The notes below the pieces were generated by a model that was given only the letters and a program-made list of their open reading frames with translations, made no database searches and was not told the DNA's origin. The position numbers and the translations under genes were made by a program. Source: Klebsiella aerogenes KCTC 2190 (GTDB lineage: Bacteria; Pseudomonadota; Gammaproteobacteria; Enterobacterales; Enterobacteriaceae). Taken from it: a stretch of DNA of 64,000 bases. Positions 9,934-18,658 of the stretch are shown one piece after another. Numbering within the stretch: position 1 is the first letter of the stretch; each line of letters starts with the position of its first letter. The stretch lies in contig NC_015663.1 of assembly GCF_000215745.1 (NCBI RefSeq), positions 4,684,780-4,748,779 of the forward strand. The letters are read 5' to 3'.

Positions 9934-10478
9934 ACAACTTCCTCCTTGATATGTTGGATAAGTATTTTCTGAGCTCTTTGCTTCCAGTCTGGCGGCGACT
10001 GGGGAACCGGATATCCCGGCTGTCCCGGCGGGATGCAGGAACGCACTATCCGCACTTTATCGCAGGGGAAAATATGCACATCAAATCCGCAGGCCTGCCC
10101 CTTCTCCCAACGTTCGATAGGGACAGTAATCGGCCCATGTTTCTGATAGTGAGTTTCATAGTCGTCCGGCATCTCACTCGATTTCATCCAGGCATTAGGA
10201 TCGGAAGTCCAGGTGATTTTTGCCGTCAGTCCCGGCCGCCAGACATCTGGCACCATCACGCAACAGAAGCCGCCGCCGCCGCCGTAGGGATTAGCCCTGG
10301 GGCCCCCGTAACCGTTTACCTGCACCGAAACAATGTCATCCGGGCCGTGGTTATAGACATTTATGTCAGCGCCGCTCATGCCGTCGCGACTGTGGTCGCG
10401 ACAGGCCGTCAGCAGGCAGAGCAAAACGGCGGCCAGCACCATCAGTCCGCCGGGCAAAATACGGATATGTTTTATCAT
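9906..10478 (-). CDS. DUF3304 lipoprotein, probable effector immunity protein, unit 1
   Basis: The 190-residue protein has a signal peptide ending in a lipobox LLTAC, with the modified cysteine at residue 26. A glycine-rich NPYGGGGGFCC segment and the tail CPTPQTPR follow. DUF3304 lipoproteins are commonly found beside DUF2235 effectors, and a periplasmic lipoprotein is the expected immunity partner for a phospholipase acting on membranes. That role is inferred from family and position. The gene precedes its effector and overlaps it by 28 bases, so immunity would be made first. The segment after RSC (about residues 147-175) differs most from the other three copies. Confidence 0.85.
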   Translation of the reverse strand: MIKHIRILPGGLMVLAAVLLCLLTACRDHSRDGMSGADINVYNHGPDDIVSVQVNGYGGPRANPYGGGGGFCCVMVPDVWRPGLTAKITWTSDPNAWMKSSEMPDDYETHYQKHGPITVPIERWEKGQACGFDVHIFPCDKVRIVRSCIPPGQPGYPVPQSPPDWKQRAQKILIQHIKEEVVCPTPQTPR

Positions 10479-10581
10479 TGATGTGTCCTTACAAATATAA
10501 AGTGATGACTTATTAATAAATGGCGTAATTAAATGCTTGTATTTATGCTAATATATGAACCTCCATATATAACTGATAATG

Positions 10582-10621
10582 ATATTTGTAGCGGTCAAAT
10601 AAAATTGGTCGCTACAAATAT
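10582..10621. repeat. Intergenic hairpin between units 2 and 1
   Basis: Twelve-base perfect arms ATATTTGTAGCG (10582-10593) and CGCTACAAATAT (10610-10621) flank an AT-rich loop. The element lies between the remnant end of effector 2 and the upstream region of lipoprotein 1. Versions recur at 12998-13037 and 15787-15821. No T-run follows, so a terminator role is unproven. Confidence 0.7.
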
Positions 10622-10679
10622 TTTCAGCTGTATTTTAATATCCGTTCACACCTGTACTAATATATCGCCGACATTAATA

Positions 10680-12350
10680 TCAATAATTATTTTTACCCGC
10701 TGGTTTGCGTGGTGGGAATAATATCCAGCAGCGCCACGATACCGGTATGGATAAAGTCATAGCCCCACGCCGCACGATCCAGACGATCCTTATCGATAAA
10801 CGGCACTTCTCGCGGCCCTTTGCTTTCCGCGGGCGCCGCCGCCTGCTGCAGGCGTTAAACAGGGTGATCGCCTGGGCGGAGATTTTGAATTGATCTGCGA
10901 CATCCCCTTGCATTACCCGATATTTTTTACCTTTGGCGCCGCCGGGCAATACCTCCTCGGGTACGCTCAGCGGCGCCCCGGCATCGAAGGCGGCGGCATA
11001 CATATCGTGCAGCACAATCTTTGACAGCAGGCTGGCGGCATCGGTCTGCACTTTGCCGAGTTCGGTGGGTTTACAGTCACCGCCGACATCGGCATGCATC
11101 CCGGGATAGACCACCTCCACCGCCCCGGCCGGGTATTTACCGTCCGGACCGCGAATAGAGTCCAGCGGCAGGTCGCCATGCTGCTCGTGGCCGGCGACAA
11201 AGTGGTGGCAGCTTTTTAAGAAGCCTTTGGTGGTCGGCAACCGCAGGCTGTTGGCCGCCCAGCCCAGATGACCGGTGGCCGACGGCAGGATATGCGGCAC
11301 GCCAACCGCGGAGACCGTATCCAGCAGCCCCATAAACTCGATACTGATGGGGATACTCAGCAGAGTCGGGCCGGCCGGAACCACCGTCCCCGCCGGCAGC
11401 ATATTTGTCGCATCAAGCGGCATTTTAGCGTCATCGAGCAGCGACTCCAGCCCTCGGGCGAAGGCGCGGGCGGTGGCGGCCCCCCGGCAGTAGCCGTAGA
11501 CAAAGAGCTTGATTTTGGCGATGCGCCGCTGCGAGCGCTGGATATACAGCCGCGTCGGCTGCCGCGGCCACTGGTTGACCACGCCGCCCAGATGGTCGTC
11601 GCAGAATTTTTCAAGCGCACTTTTACGGTTGAACTTCTGGGTCAGCCGCGAGAAGGGCCAGACGGTGGCCATACTTTGCCGATATCTGGTCAGTTCGCTG
11701 TCTTTGATCGCGGTTTTGTTCACCGCATAGCAGATGCTGCTGTAGGTTTTAAGCAGCGCCTGGTTGATACGGTCCTCACCGCCGTTGGCAAACAGCTCGC
11801 CGTCCAGCGAGTAGTGCTCTTCGCCAATCTCCGGAAAGCGCGCTCCGCAACCGGGAAAGTAGTAGCTGAAGTAACCGTCCGCTTCCGCAGGCGATGTCTG
11901 AGTTGTCCAGTCGGCTGCATGGTAAAGGCGGCCAATATTGGTCAGCGGCGGATTACGCGAACCATATACCTCATCGGCTCCCTCTTCATTACAACAGGTA
12001 CCGTCAAAGAACAGGCTGATATGCAGGCTGGCGGGGCAGCCCGGTTCCGTTTTTTTGTCCGATTGATGATGGGACTCTTTAACATACCCCTCCAGGTACT
12101 GCCTGGCGTAGTTGCCTTCGGTCTGCGTTCTGCTCGCCGGCAGGCGACCGCGCTCGTTGTATTCGGTTTTCTGCTGCGTGGAGTTATCCGCTAACGTTTT
12201 CCCCTTTTTATCATCCGGCCCGGGAAACTTTGGCGGTAGGCTGGCCGCTTCCGCGGTGGAGGTTTTGACCGCGACCGGGGTGGCGCCGGTCTGAAAGGCG
12301 GCAATAAGCGCCTTCAGGGCATTCAGCGTGGACTCTGCGGTGTCGGACAT
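10680..12350 (-). pseudogene. DUF2235 effector, unit 2, internally deleted and frameshifted
   Basis: The first 480 or so residues match unit 1, including FFDGT, YGYCRGAA (Cys codon at 11487-11489) and HADVGGD. After LFNA the frame is lost. One base is missing from the TGGCAG codon pair present in unit 3, and about 375 bases present in unit 3 (13257-13631) are absent here. The last ~60 residues (from CSRRRRP on) are therefore a shifted frame with no relation to the family. The C-terminal end deletion seen in unit 3 is also present. The hydrolase domain is nearly complete, so a shortened product could be made, but full function is unlikely. Confidence 0.85.
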
Positions 12351-12892
12351 ACAACTTCCTCCTTAATATGTTTGAAAATAACGCTATCTGCTTTTTTTTC
12401 TTCGTCAGGTTCAGGTTGTACTGGGTATTCAGGGGAATCACGCATATGACAGGAACGGACTATCCGCACCTTATCGCAGGGGAAAATATGCACGTCGAAA
12501 CCGCAGGCCTGCTCCTCCTCCCAGCGCTCAATCGGCACGGTAATTGGTCCATGGCGCTGATAGTATTGCGAATAATTGTCAGGCATATTGCTGGATTTCA
12601 TCCAGGAGTTAGGGTCGGAGGTCCAGGTGATTTTTGCCGTCAGCCCTGGGCGCCAGACATCAGGCACCATGACGCAGCAGAAGCCGCCGCCGCCGCCGTA
12701 GGGATTAGCTCTTGGCCCGCCGTAACCGTTCACCTGCATCGAAACAATGGCATCCGGACCGTGGTTATAGACATTTATATCAGCGCCGCTCATGCCGTCG
12801 CGACTGTGATCGCGGCAGGCCGTCAGCAGGCAGAGCAAAGCGGCGGCCAACACCGCCAGTCCGCCGGGTAAAATACGGATATGCTTTATCAT
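12323..12892 (-). CDS. DUF3304 lipoprotein, probable effector immunity protein, unit 2
   Basis: This 189-residue copy keeps the signal peptide, the LLTAC lipobox, the glycine-rich GGGGGFCC segment and the CPTPQ tail. The frame is fully open even though its partner effector is broken. Differences from the other copies cluster after RSC, where this one reads HMRDSPEYPVQPEPDEEKK. It overlaps effector 2 by 28 bases. Confidence 0.85.
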   Translation of the reverse strand: MIKHIRILPGGLAVLAAALLCLLTACRDHSRDGMSGADINVYNHGPDAIVSMQVNGYGGPRANPYGGGGGFCCVMVPDVWRPGLTAKITWTSDPNSWMKSSNMPDNYSQYYQRHGPITVPIERWEEEQACGFDVHIFPCDKVRIVRSCHMRDSPEYPVQPEPDEEKKADSVIFKHIKEEVVCPTPQSPR

Positions 12893-12997
12893 TGATGTGT
12901 CCTTACAAAAAATTAAATGCGTCGTTATTAAGAGATGACGTGATGACAGAATTATATTTTTGCTGATATATATACCTCCCGAATATTTGTGATAATG

Positions 12998-13037
12998 ATA
13001 TTTGTAGCGGTCAAATAAAATTGGCCGCTATAAATAT
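12998..13037. repeat. Intergenic hairpin between units 3 and 2
   Basis: This matches the 10582-10621 hairpin, with left arm ATATTTGTAGCG and right arm CGCTATAAATAT. The single change would give a G-U pair in a plus-strand RNA but a C-A mismatch in the minus-strand (operon) transcript. Confidence 0.6.
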
Positions 13038-13108
13038 CTTCAGCTGTATTTTCATATCCGTTCGCGCCTGCACTAATATATCGCCGACATTAATATCTAT
13101 AATCGCTT

Positions 13109-15142
13109 TTACCCGCTGGCTTGCGTGGTGGGAATAATATCCAGCAGCGCCACGATACCGGTATGGGCAAAGTCATAGCCCCACGCCGCGCGGTCCAGCC
13201 GATCCTTATCGATAAACGGCACTTCTCGCGGCCCTTCGCTTTCCGCGGGCGCCGCCACCGACGGCAGCGCGCCGGTCTGCTCATTCAGCGCCTGCTGATA
13301 AAAAGGCTTACGCTGATAATACTTATCGGCGTATTGCGGGCTGGCAAAGCGCTCGGTGCGCCAGGCGGTGATCCAGCTCAGCTGGTCCGCCAGCATTACC
13401 TCCAGCGCTTTGGCCTTCAGCGGCACATACACCGGATCCGGCAGCTTGCCCAGCGGACCGTTCTCCGACGGCTTCGCGGCGGCGGCGGCTTTCGCCTTAT
13501 CGCCATCCGCCTTGTCGTGAGCCGCCTTCAGCGCGGCAACCGGATCCCGGCCCTGGGCCACGGCGATGGCCACCACCTCCGCCTCATTGACGGCCGGCGT
13601 TTCGGTCTTCGCCCCCGCCTGCTGCGCCCCGGCCTGCTGCCAGGCGTTAAACAGGGCGATCGCCTGGGCGGAGATTTTGAATTGTTTTAATACGTCACCT
13701 TGCATTATCCGATAGGTTTTCTCTTTAGCCCCGCCAGGCATCACCTCCTCAGGTACGCTCAGCGGCGCCCCGGCATCAAAGGCGGCGGCATACATATCGT
13801 GCAGCACAACCTTTGACAGCAGGCTGGCGGCATCGGTCTGTACCTTACCGAGTTCGGTGGGTTTACAGTCACCGCCGACATCGGCATGCATCCCGGGGTA
13901 GACCACCTCCACCGCCCCGGCCGGGTATTTACCGTCCGGCCCGCGGATAGAGTCCAGCGGCAGGTCGCCGTGCTGCTCGTGGCCGGCGACAAAGTGGTAG
14001 CAGCTTTTTAAGAAGCCTTTGGTGGTCGGCAGCCGCAGGCTGTTGGCCGCCCAGCCCAGATGCCCGGTGGCCGACGGCAGGATATGCGGCACGCCAACCG
14101 CAGAGACCGTATCCAGCAGCCCCATAAACTCGATACTGATGGGGATACCCAGCAGGGTCGGACCGCCGGGCACCACCGTTCCCGCCGGCAGCATATTTGT
14201 CGCATCGAGCGGCATTTTTGCATCATCAAGCAGCGACTCCAGCCCGCGGGCGAAGGCGCGGGCGGTGGCGGCCCCCCGGCAGTAGCCGTAGACGAACAGC
14301 TTGATTTTGGCGATGCGCCGCTGCGAGCGCTGGATATGCAGCCGCGTGGGCTGCCGCGGCCACTGATTGACCACGGCACCCAGATGCTTGTTGCAGAACT
14401 CATCGAGCGCGCTTTTACGGTTGAACTTCTGGGTCAGCCGCGAGAAGGGCCAGACGGTGGCCATACTTTGCCGATATCTGGTCAGTTCGCTGTCTTTGAT
14501 CGCGGTTTTGTTCACCGCATAGCAGATGCTGCTGTAGGTTTTTAGCAGTGCCTGATTGATACGGTCCTCACCGCCGTTGGCAAACAGTTCGCCGTCCAGC
14601 GAGTAGTGCTCTTCGCCAATCTCCGGAAAGCGCGCCCCACAGCCGGGAAAGTAGTAACTGAAGTAACCGTCATCTTCAGCTGGCGGTGACTGGCCACTCC
14701 AGTTCGCGGCATGATAGAGCCGGCCGATATTGGTCAGCGGCGGGTTACGTGACCCGTAGACCTCATCAGCCCCCTCTTTATTACAGCAGGTACCGTCGAA
14801 GAACAGGCTGATATGCAGGCTGGCCGGGCAGCCCGGTTCCGTCTTTTTATCCGATTGATGATCGGACTCCCCGATATATCCCTCCAGGTACTGCCTGGCG
14901 TAGTTACCTTCGGTCTGTGTTCTGCTCGCCGGCAGGCGGCCGCGCTCGTTGTATTCGGCTTTGTGCTGCACAGAGTTATCGGCAGGCTTTTCTCCCTTTT
15001 TATCATCCGGCCCGGGAAACTTCGGCGGTAAACTGGCCGCTTCTGCGGTGGAGGTTTTGACCGCGACCGGAGTGGCGCCGGTCTGGAAGGCCGCAATAAG
15101 CGCCTTCAGGGCACTCAACGTGGAGTCTGCGGTGTCGGACAT
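13109..15142 (-). CDS. DUF2235 (Tle1-type) T6SS effector, unit 3, shortened C-terminus
   Basis: This is the only copy with one uninterrupted frame across the hydrolase domain and linker (677 residues). Visible features: FFDGT near 114, the nucleophile elbow YGYCRGAATARAF with Cys288 (codon 14279-14281), LLDTVSAVG, HADVGGD, then an Ala/Lys-rich linker and a KYYQRKPFYQQAL region. It stops at TTQASG, where unit 1 continues for well over 100 residues. The tail sequence of unit 1 (coding VKAIIDINVGDI) is still recognisable just beyond the stop, so about 250 bases were deleted. Whether the shortened protein is still secreted or active is unknown. AGGAG-type ribosome site precedes the ATG. Confidence 0.85.
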   Translation of the reverse strand: MSDTADSTLSALKALIAAFQTGATPVAVKTSTAEAASLPPKFPGPDDKKGEKPADNSVQHKAEYNERGRLPASRTQTEGNYARQYLEGYIGESDHQSDKKTEPGCPASLHISLFFDGTCCNKEGADEVYGSRNPPLTNIGRLYHAANWSGQSPPAEDDGYFSYYFPGCGARFPEIGEEHYSLDGELFANGGEDRINQALLKTYSSICYAVNKTAIKDSELTRYRQSMATVWPFSRLTQKFNRKSALDEFCNKHLGAVVNQWPRQPTRLHIQRSQRRIAKIKLFVYGYCRGAATARAFARGLESLLDDAKMPLDATNMLPAGTVVPGGPTLLGIPISIEFMGLLDTVSAVGVPHILPSATGHLGWAANSLRLPTTKGFLKSCYHFVAGHEQHGDLPLDSIRGPDGKYPAGAVEVVYPGMHADVGGDCKPTELGKVQTDAASLLSKVVLHDMYAAAFDAGAPLSVPEEVMPGGAKEKTYRIMQGDVLKQFKISAQAIALFNAWQQAGAQQAGAKTETPAVNEAEVVAIAVAQGRDPVAALKAAHDKADGDKAKAAAAAKPSENGPLGKLPDPVYVPLKAKALEVMLADQLSWITAWRTERFASPQYADKYYQRKPFYQQALNEQTGALPSVAAPAESEGPREVPFIDKDRLDRAAWGYDFAHTGIVALLDIIPTTQASG

Positions 15143-15684
15143 ACGATGTTCTCCTTAACGTGATTATAAAGTATATTTTGTGCTTTTTTATTTCCGTCAG
15201 GGTCAGGCTGTATTGGGTATTCAGGGGCCGCTCGACCATAGCAGGAACGCACTATCCGCACTTTATCGCAGGGGAAAATATGGATATCAAAGCCGCAGGC
15301 CTGATCCTCCTCCCAGCGTTCAATAGGCACCGTGATCGGCCCATGGCGCTGATAGTGAGTTTCATAATCATCCGGCATCTCACTGGATTTCATCCAGGAG
15401 TTAGGGTCAGAGGTCCAGGTGATTTTTGCCGTCAGGCCCGGACGCCAGACATCTGGCACCATCACGCAGCAGAAGCCGCCGCCGCCGCCGTAGGAGTTCG
15501 CTCTTGGCCCGCCGTAGCCGTTGACCTCCACCGAAACGATAGCGTCCGGGCCGTGGTTTAAGACAGCTATGTCGGCGGCGCTCATGCCGTCGCGACTGTG
15601 ATCGCGACAGGCCGTCAGCAGGCAGAGAAAAACGGCGGCCAGCACCGTCAGCCCGCCGGGAAAAATACGGATATGCTTTATCAT
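15115..15684 (-). CDS. DUF3304 lipoprotein, probable effector immunity protein, unit 3
   Basis: This 189-residue copy has a signal peptide, the LLTAC lipobox and the glycine-rich segment (here NSYGGGGGFCC). The variable stretch after RSC reads YGRAAPEYPIQPDPDGNKK, and the tail is CPTPQTPR. It overlaps effector 3 by 28 bases. As partner of the only continuous effector frame, this is the immunity gene most likely still under direct need. Confidence 0.85.
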   Translation of the reverse strand: MIKHIRIFPGGLTVLAAVFLCLLTACRDHSRDGMSAADIAVLNHGPDAIVSVEVNGYGGPRANSYGGGGGFCCVMVPDVWRPGLTAKITWTSDPNSWMKSSEMPDDYETHYQRHGPITVPIERWEEDQACGFDIHIFPCDKVRIVRSCYGRAAPEYPIQPDPDGNKKAQNILYNHVKENIVCPTPQTPR

Positions 15685-15786
15685 TGATGTGTCCTTACAA
15701 ATTTAAAGTGATGACTTATTAATAAATGACGTCATTAAGTGCTTGTATTTATGCTAATAGATGAACCCCATATATAACTGGTAATG

Positions 15787-15821
15787 ATATTTGTAGCGGT
15801 CAAATAAAATTGGTCGCTACA
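15787..15821. repeat. Partial intergenic hairpin between units 4 and 3
   Basis: The left arm ATATTTGTAGCG is intact, but the right arm keeps only CGCTACA before diverging into the effector-4 remnant. It marks the boundary of the third repeat and shows that the deletion of effector 4 ended close to it. Confidence 0.55.
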
Positions 15822-15886
15822 GACATTAATACCGGTTTTCCAGAGGTTAGAGCCGGGCAATATTAGTCAGCGGCGAATTGTGTATG

Positions 15887-16138
15887 CTAAGAGGCATAGT
15901 TTCCTTCAGTCTGCGTTCTGCTCGCCGGCAGACGGCCGCGCTCGTTGTATTCGGTTTTCTGCTGCGTGGAGTCATCAGCTGGCGCTTTCCCCTTTTTATC
16001 ATCCAGCCCGGGAAACTTCGGCGGTAAACTGGCCGCTTCTGCGGTGGAGGCTTTAACCGTGACCGGAGTGGCACCGGTCTGAAAGGCGGCAATAAGCGCC
16101 TTCAGGGCATTCAGCGTGGAGTCTGCGGTGTCGGGCAT
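15887..16138 (-). pseudogene. DUF2235 effector, unit 4, N-terminal fragment only
   Basis: Eighty-three residues match the effector N-terminus up to TEGNYA and then stop. A short out-of-frame match to the PLTNIGRL region lies at about 15847-15880. Everything between and after is deleted, including the nucleophile. The N-terminal ~80 residues precede the hydrolase and may be the chaperone or spike-recognition part, so a small peptide could be made. I regard it as a remnant. Confidence 0.85.
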
Positions 16139-16680
16139 ACAATGTTCTCCTTAACATGGTCGAGTAATATTTTTTTCGCTTTTTCATCCTCATCAGGCGC
16201 ACGCTGTATCGGATATGCCGGAGATGAGCGATCGTGACAGGAGCGTATAATTCTTACCTTGTCGCACGGGAAAATATGCACTTCAAAACCACAGGCCTGT
16301 CCCTTCTCCCAGTGCTCAATGGGGACGGTAATCGGTCCATGACGCTGATAGTGAGTTTCATAATCGTTCGACATATCACTCGATTTCATCCATGAATTAG
16401 GATCGGAGGTCCAGGTGATTTTTGCCGTTAATCCCGGGCGCCAGACATCTGGCACCATCACGCAGCAGAAGCCGCCGCCGCCGCCATAGGGATTCGCCCT
16501 TGGTCCGCCGTAGCCGTTCACCTGCAACGAGACAATGGCATCCGGACCGTGGTTTAAGACGTTTATATCAGCGCCGCTCATCCCGTCGCGACTGTGATCG
16601 CGGCAGGCCGTCAGCAGGCAGAGCAAAACGGCGGCCAGCGCCGCCAGCCCGCCGGGCAAAATACGGATATGCTTTATCAT
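16111..16680 (-). CDS. DUF3304 lipoprotein, probable orphan immunity protein, unit 4
   Basis: This 189-residue copy is intact, with lipobox LLTAC, the glycine-rich segment and the CPTPQTPR tail. The variable segment after RSC reads HDRSSPAYPIQRAPDEDEK. Its own effector is reduced to 83 codons, so it is an orphan immunity gene that could protect against related effectors. It is the first array gene after the DUF4123 adaptor, about 55 bases away. Confidence 0.85.
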   Translation of the reverse strand: MIKHIRILPGGLAALAAVLLCLLTACRDHSRDGMSGADINVLNHGPDAIVSLQVNGYGGPRANPYGGGGGFCCVMVPDVWRPGLTAKITWTSDPNSWMKSSDMSNDYETHYQRHGPITVPIEHWEKGQACGFEVHIFPCDKVRIIRSCHDRSSPAYPIQRAPDEDEKAKKILLDHVKENIVCPTPQTPR

Positions 16681-16736
16681 TGATGTGTCCTTACAGAACT
16701 GATAATCACCTATTGATGATCAACAAGGAGGATGTT

Positions 16737-17495
16737 TCATTCCTCAAAGTGACTTTCGAACCAGGACGCTAAATCACCGATAAAATTCTGCTGATGCGCC
16801 TGCCAGCCGAGCTGCCAAAGGGTATTAAATTTGTCCTCCTGAGTCGTAAAAAAGGTGCTGAATTTTTCAGAAACCGTAAATTGCTGGGCATCGATAGCGA
16901 CATCCAGTTTCATCATTTGCTCATCGCTGAAATTAATCTTGATCGCCTCCGGGATCGTTGCCTGAACAGGCGAGCACTCGCCTTCCAGCCAGCAGATCTT
17001 GTCGTCTCTATCGCGGTAGCTCCAGAGATAAACCGGTTCTAAAAACCATGCTTTTTGTTCTTCGGTGAGCACATGCTGCATCAGCAACGGGAACATACGG
17101 GTATCGTAATAGCGCACCAGGCCAGAACGGTCTTCCCATGCGCCGTCGGCCAGGTTGCGCAGGTGGGCGGCGAGCGTTGAAAAACTTAGCGGTGAGAGAA
17201 AGATCAGCAGACCCGGCTTGTAGGAAAATGCGGCGATCAGATCGGCAATCCATTGACGATGCTGCCAGCAAGCTGGCTCAAGCCGCATCAATAAAGGCGC
17301 CATCTCCAGCAGCGGCTCTTCCGGTTGCCCCTGATAGAGTGAGAACCACTGCACCGGAGGAGAAAGTCTATTTAAGCCATCCAATAACGGGTTGTCTAAA
17401 ACGCCTTGATCGGCAATGAGATAGACGTCGCGCAGCGCGAGCTTTCGCGCAAATTGTTCCAGCTTGCTAATCCATTCCTGATTCATTAACGCCAT
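16737..17495 (-). CDS. DUF4123 T6SS effector adaptor/chaperone
   Basis: DUF4123 proteins (Tap/TEC family) bind a T6SS effector and load it onto VgrG or PAAR. The 252-residue protein carries the family features: an N-terminal YLIADQGVLDNPLLD segment, PLLMRLEP, a GLLIFLSPLSF region and the central DTRMFPLLMQHVL motif near residue 150. I chose the ATG at 17495, 6 bases after AAGGA. A second ATG at 17501 overlaps the upstream stop as ATGA but has no spacing to the ribosome site. Position between PAAR and the effector array supports an adaptor role for the DUF2235 effectors. Confidence 0.85.
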   Translation of the reverse strand: MALMNQEWISKLEQFARKLALRDVYLIADQGVLDNPLLDGLNRLSPPVQWFSLYQGQPEEPLLEMAPLLMRLEPACWQHRQWIADLIAAFSYKPGLLIFLSPLSFSTLAAHLRNLADGAWEDRSGLVRYYDTRMFPLLMQHVLTEEQKAWFLEPVYLWSYRDRDDKICWLEGECSPVQATIPEAIKINFSDEQMMKLDVAIDAQQFTVSEKFSTFFTTQEDKFNTLWQLGWQAHQQNFIGDLASWFESHFEE

Positions 17496-17497
17496 GT

Positions 17498-18658
17498 TCA
17501 TTCCTTCTTGTCTTGAGGTTGCGGTGCCGGGAGTGCTGCGGTGACGATGCCTAGTGAGAGAGGGTGACGCGGATCGCGGGCGATCCAGCCGCAAGACTGA
17601 TGAAAGTGGCGGGCAAATATCGCCGCCAGTGCGATGGTGATGAGCTGCTCCATCTGCCCCGTCTCACCCCAGTTTTCATCCTGCAGCAGTTGGTTGCTGT
17701 TCCAGCCGCTTTGCGCCAGTTCCGGGATTTGCGGTTGTGTGAATGCGATACAGGGATCGGGCGGGCGTTCGGCCTCGCTTTGCTGCATCGCCCGCTGACA
17801 GACCAGTTGGATATTTTCCAGCGCGGCGCCTTCATAAACCTCGCCGCGGGTCAGCCGCGCCTCCCCCTCCCGGGCCAGTAACCAGAGCACGGCGGATTCC
17901 CCCGCTGGTCTCGCCGAATCAGCCATCGCCGCCACCGACTGGCACCCCGCCACCAGAATGAAACATTCGTCGCCGGACTCATTAATGCGCGCGGTAATCT
18001 CCGATAAGCTGGCCTCGCCCTGCCAGGGTCCCGCCATATGCGGCAACTGAGCGGTGGGACAGCGCTTGCGCAGCTCGGCGCAAAATTCTCGCCACGCCGG
18101 TTCGCTGCCCTGCCAGTAACAGCCGCTCAGGCCGGGAAGTTGATGTTCGCCACGTTGCGCCAGCCATTGTTGCGCCAGCATTCGGGCTAGCTGCTGTTCA
18201 CGCAGGTCGATATCGACGATGTCCGAGTGGATCAGTCGCAGCGCCCGCGCACCGGACTCCAGTTTCTCTTTTGGCGGCTGATGTTCTCGCTTCAGCAGCG
18301 TCTGCCAGCGCTCGGGTTCACATCCCACCGGCCCCAGCAGCACCGTTTCCACCAGCCCAACGCTATATTGATGCCGGGCCCACCACGTTTGATGATCGAA
18401 ATCGATCAACCGCTGGTAGTACTGGGTGTAGTGAACCGACAGGCGGTAATAAAGCAGACGCAGCATCCAGATGATGAGGACCAAAAGCATGGCGCTAACG
18501 ATTGCGACGGTTATTAACGCCCCGCCACGCGCTTCGGCAGGCATTAACGCCGCGCCTCCTCCGCTGATAAGCGTCATCCCCGCGCCGACGGACAACCACC
18601 GTCCGTTGTGGGGCGACGTGGCGGTTTTGTAAGGCAGATAGTCGGTTAGCTGTCTCAT
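17498..18658 (-). CDS. Unknown T6SS-associated membrane protein
   Basis: The 386-residue protein has two N-terminal hydrophobic segments (roughly residues 25-45 and 50-75), then a mainly soluble part. The soluble part contains a VETVLLGPVGCEPERW motif and a repeated W/Q-rich pattern. I do not recognise a named domain. The start ATG at 18658 overlaps the PAAR stop as ATGA, so the two genes are translationally coupled. The end nearly touches the DUF4123 gene. The position suggests a role in loading or in the membrane stage of effector delivery, but nothing in the sequence proves it. Confidence 0.75.
   Translation of the reverse strand: MRQLTDYLPYKTATSPHNGRWLSVGAGMTLISGGGAALMPAEARGGALITVAIVSAMLLVLIIWMLRLLYYRLSVHYTQYYQRLIDFDHQTWWARHQYSVGLVETVLLGPVGCEPERWQTLLKREHQPPKEKLESGARALRLIHSDIVDIDLREQQLARMLAQQWLAQRGEHQLPGLSGCYWQGSEPAWREFCAELRKRCPTAQLPHMAGPWQGEASLSEITARINESGDECFILVAGCQSVAAMADSARPAGESAVLWLLAREGEARLTRGEVYEGAALENIQLVCQRAMQQSEAERPPDPCIAFTQPQIPELAQSGWNSNQLLQDENWGETGQMEQLITIALAAIFARHFHQSCGWIARDPRHPLSLGIVTAALPAPQPQDKKE

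Larger units (their letters stand above)
7491..16680 (-). repeat. Four-unit tandem array of DUF3304 lipoprotein plus DUF2235 effector
   Basis: Four units, each a lipoprotein gene followed by an effector gene overlapping it by exactly 28 bases, follow one another on the minus strand. Approximate units are 7491-10478, 10582-12892, 12998-15684 and 15787-16680. Protein similarity between units is very high over most of their length. Even the upstream TGATGTGTCCTTAC segment and an intergenic hairpin are repeated. The effector genes decay in different ways (frameshift, internal deletion, end deletion, near-complete loss), while all four lipoprotein genes stay open. This is a gene-duplication array, not an insertion sequence: I saw no transposase. 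Confidence 0.92.

Noticed and set aside
10582..15821. Repeated palindromic segments considered as a CRISPR-like array
   Set aside because: Only three copies about 2.5 kb apart, with genes in place of spacers. They are gene-unit duplications.
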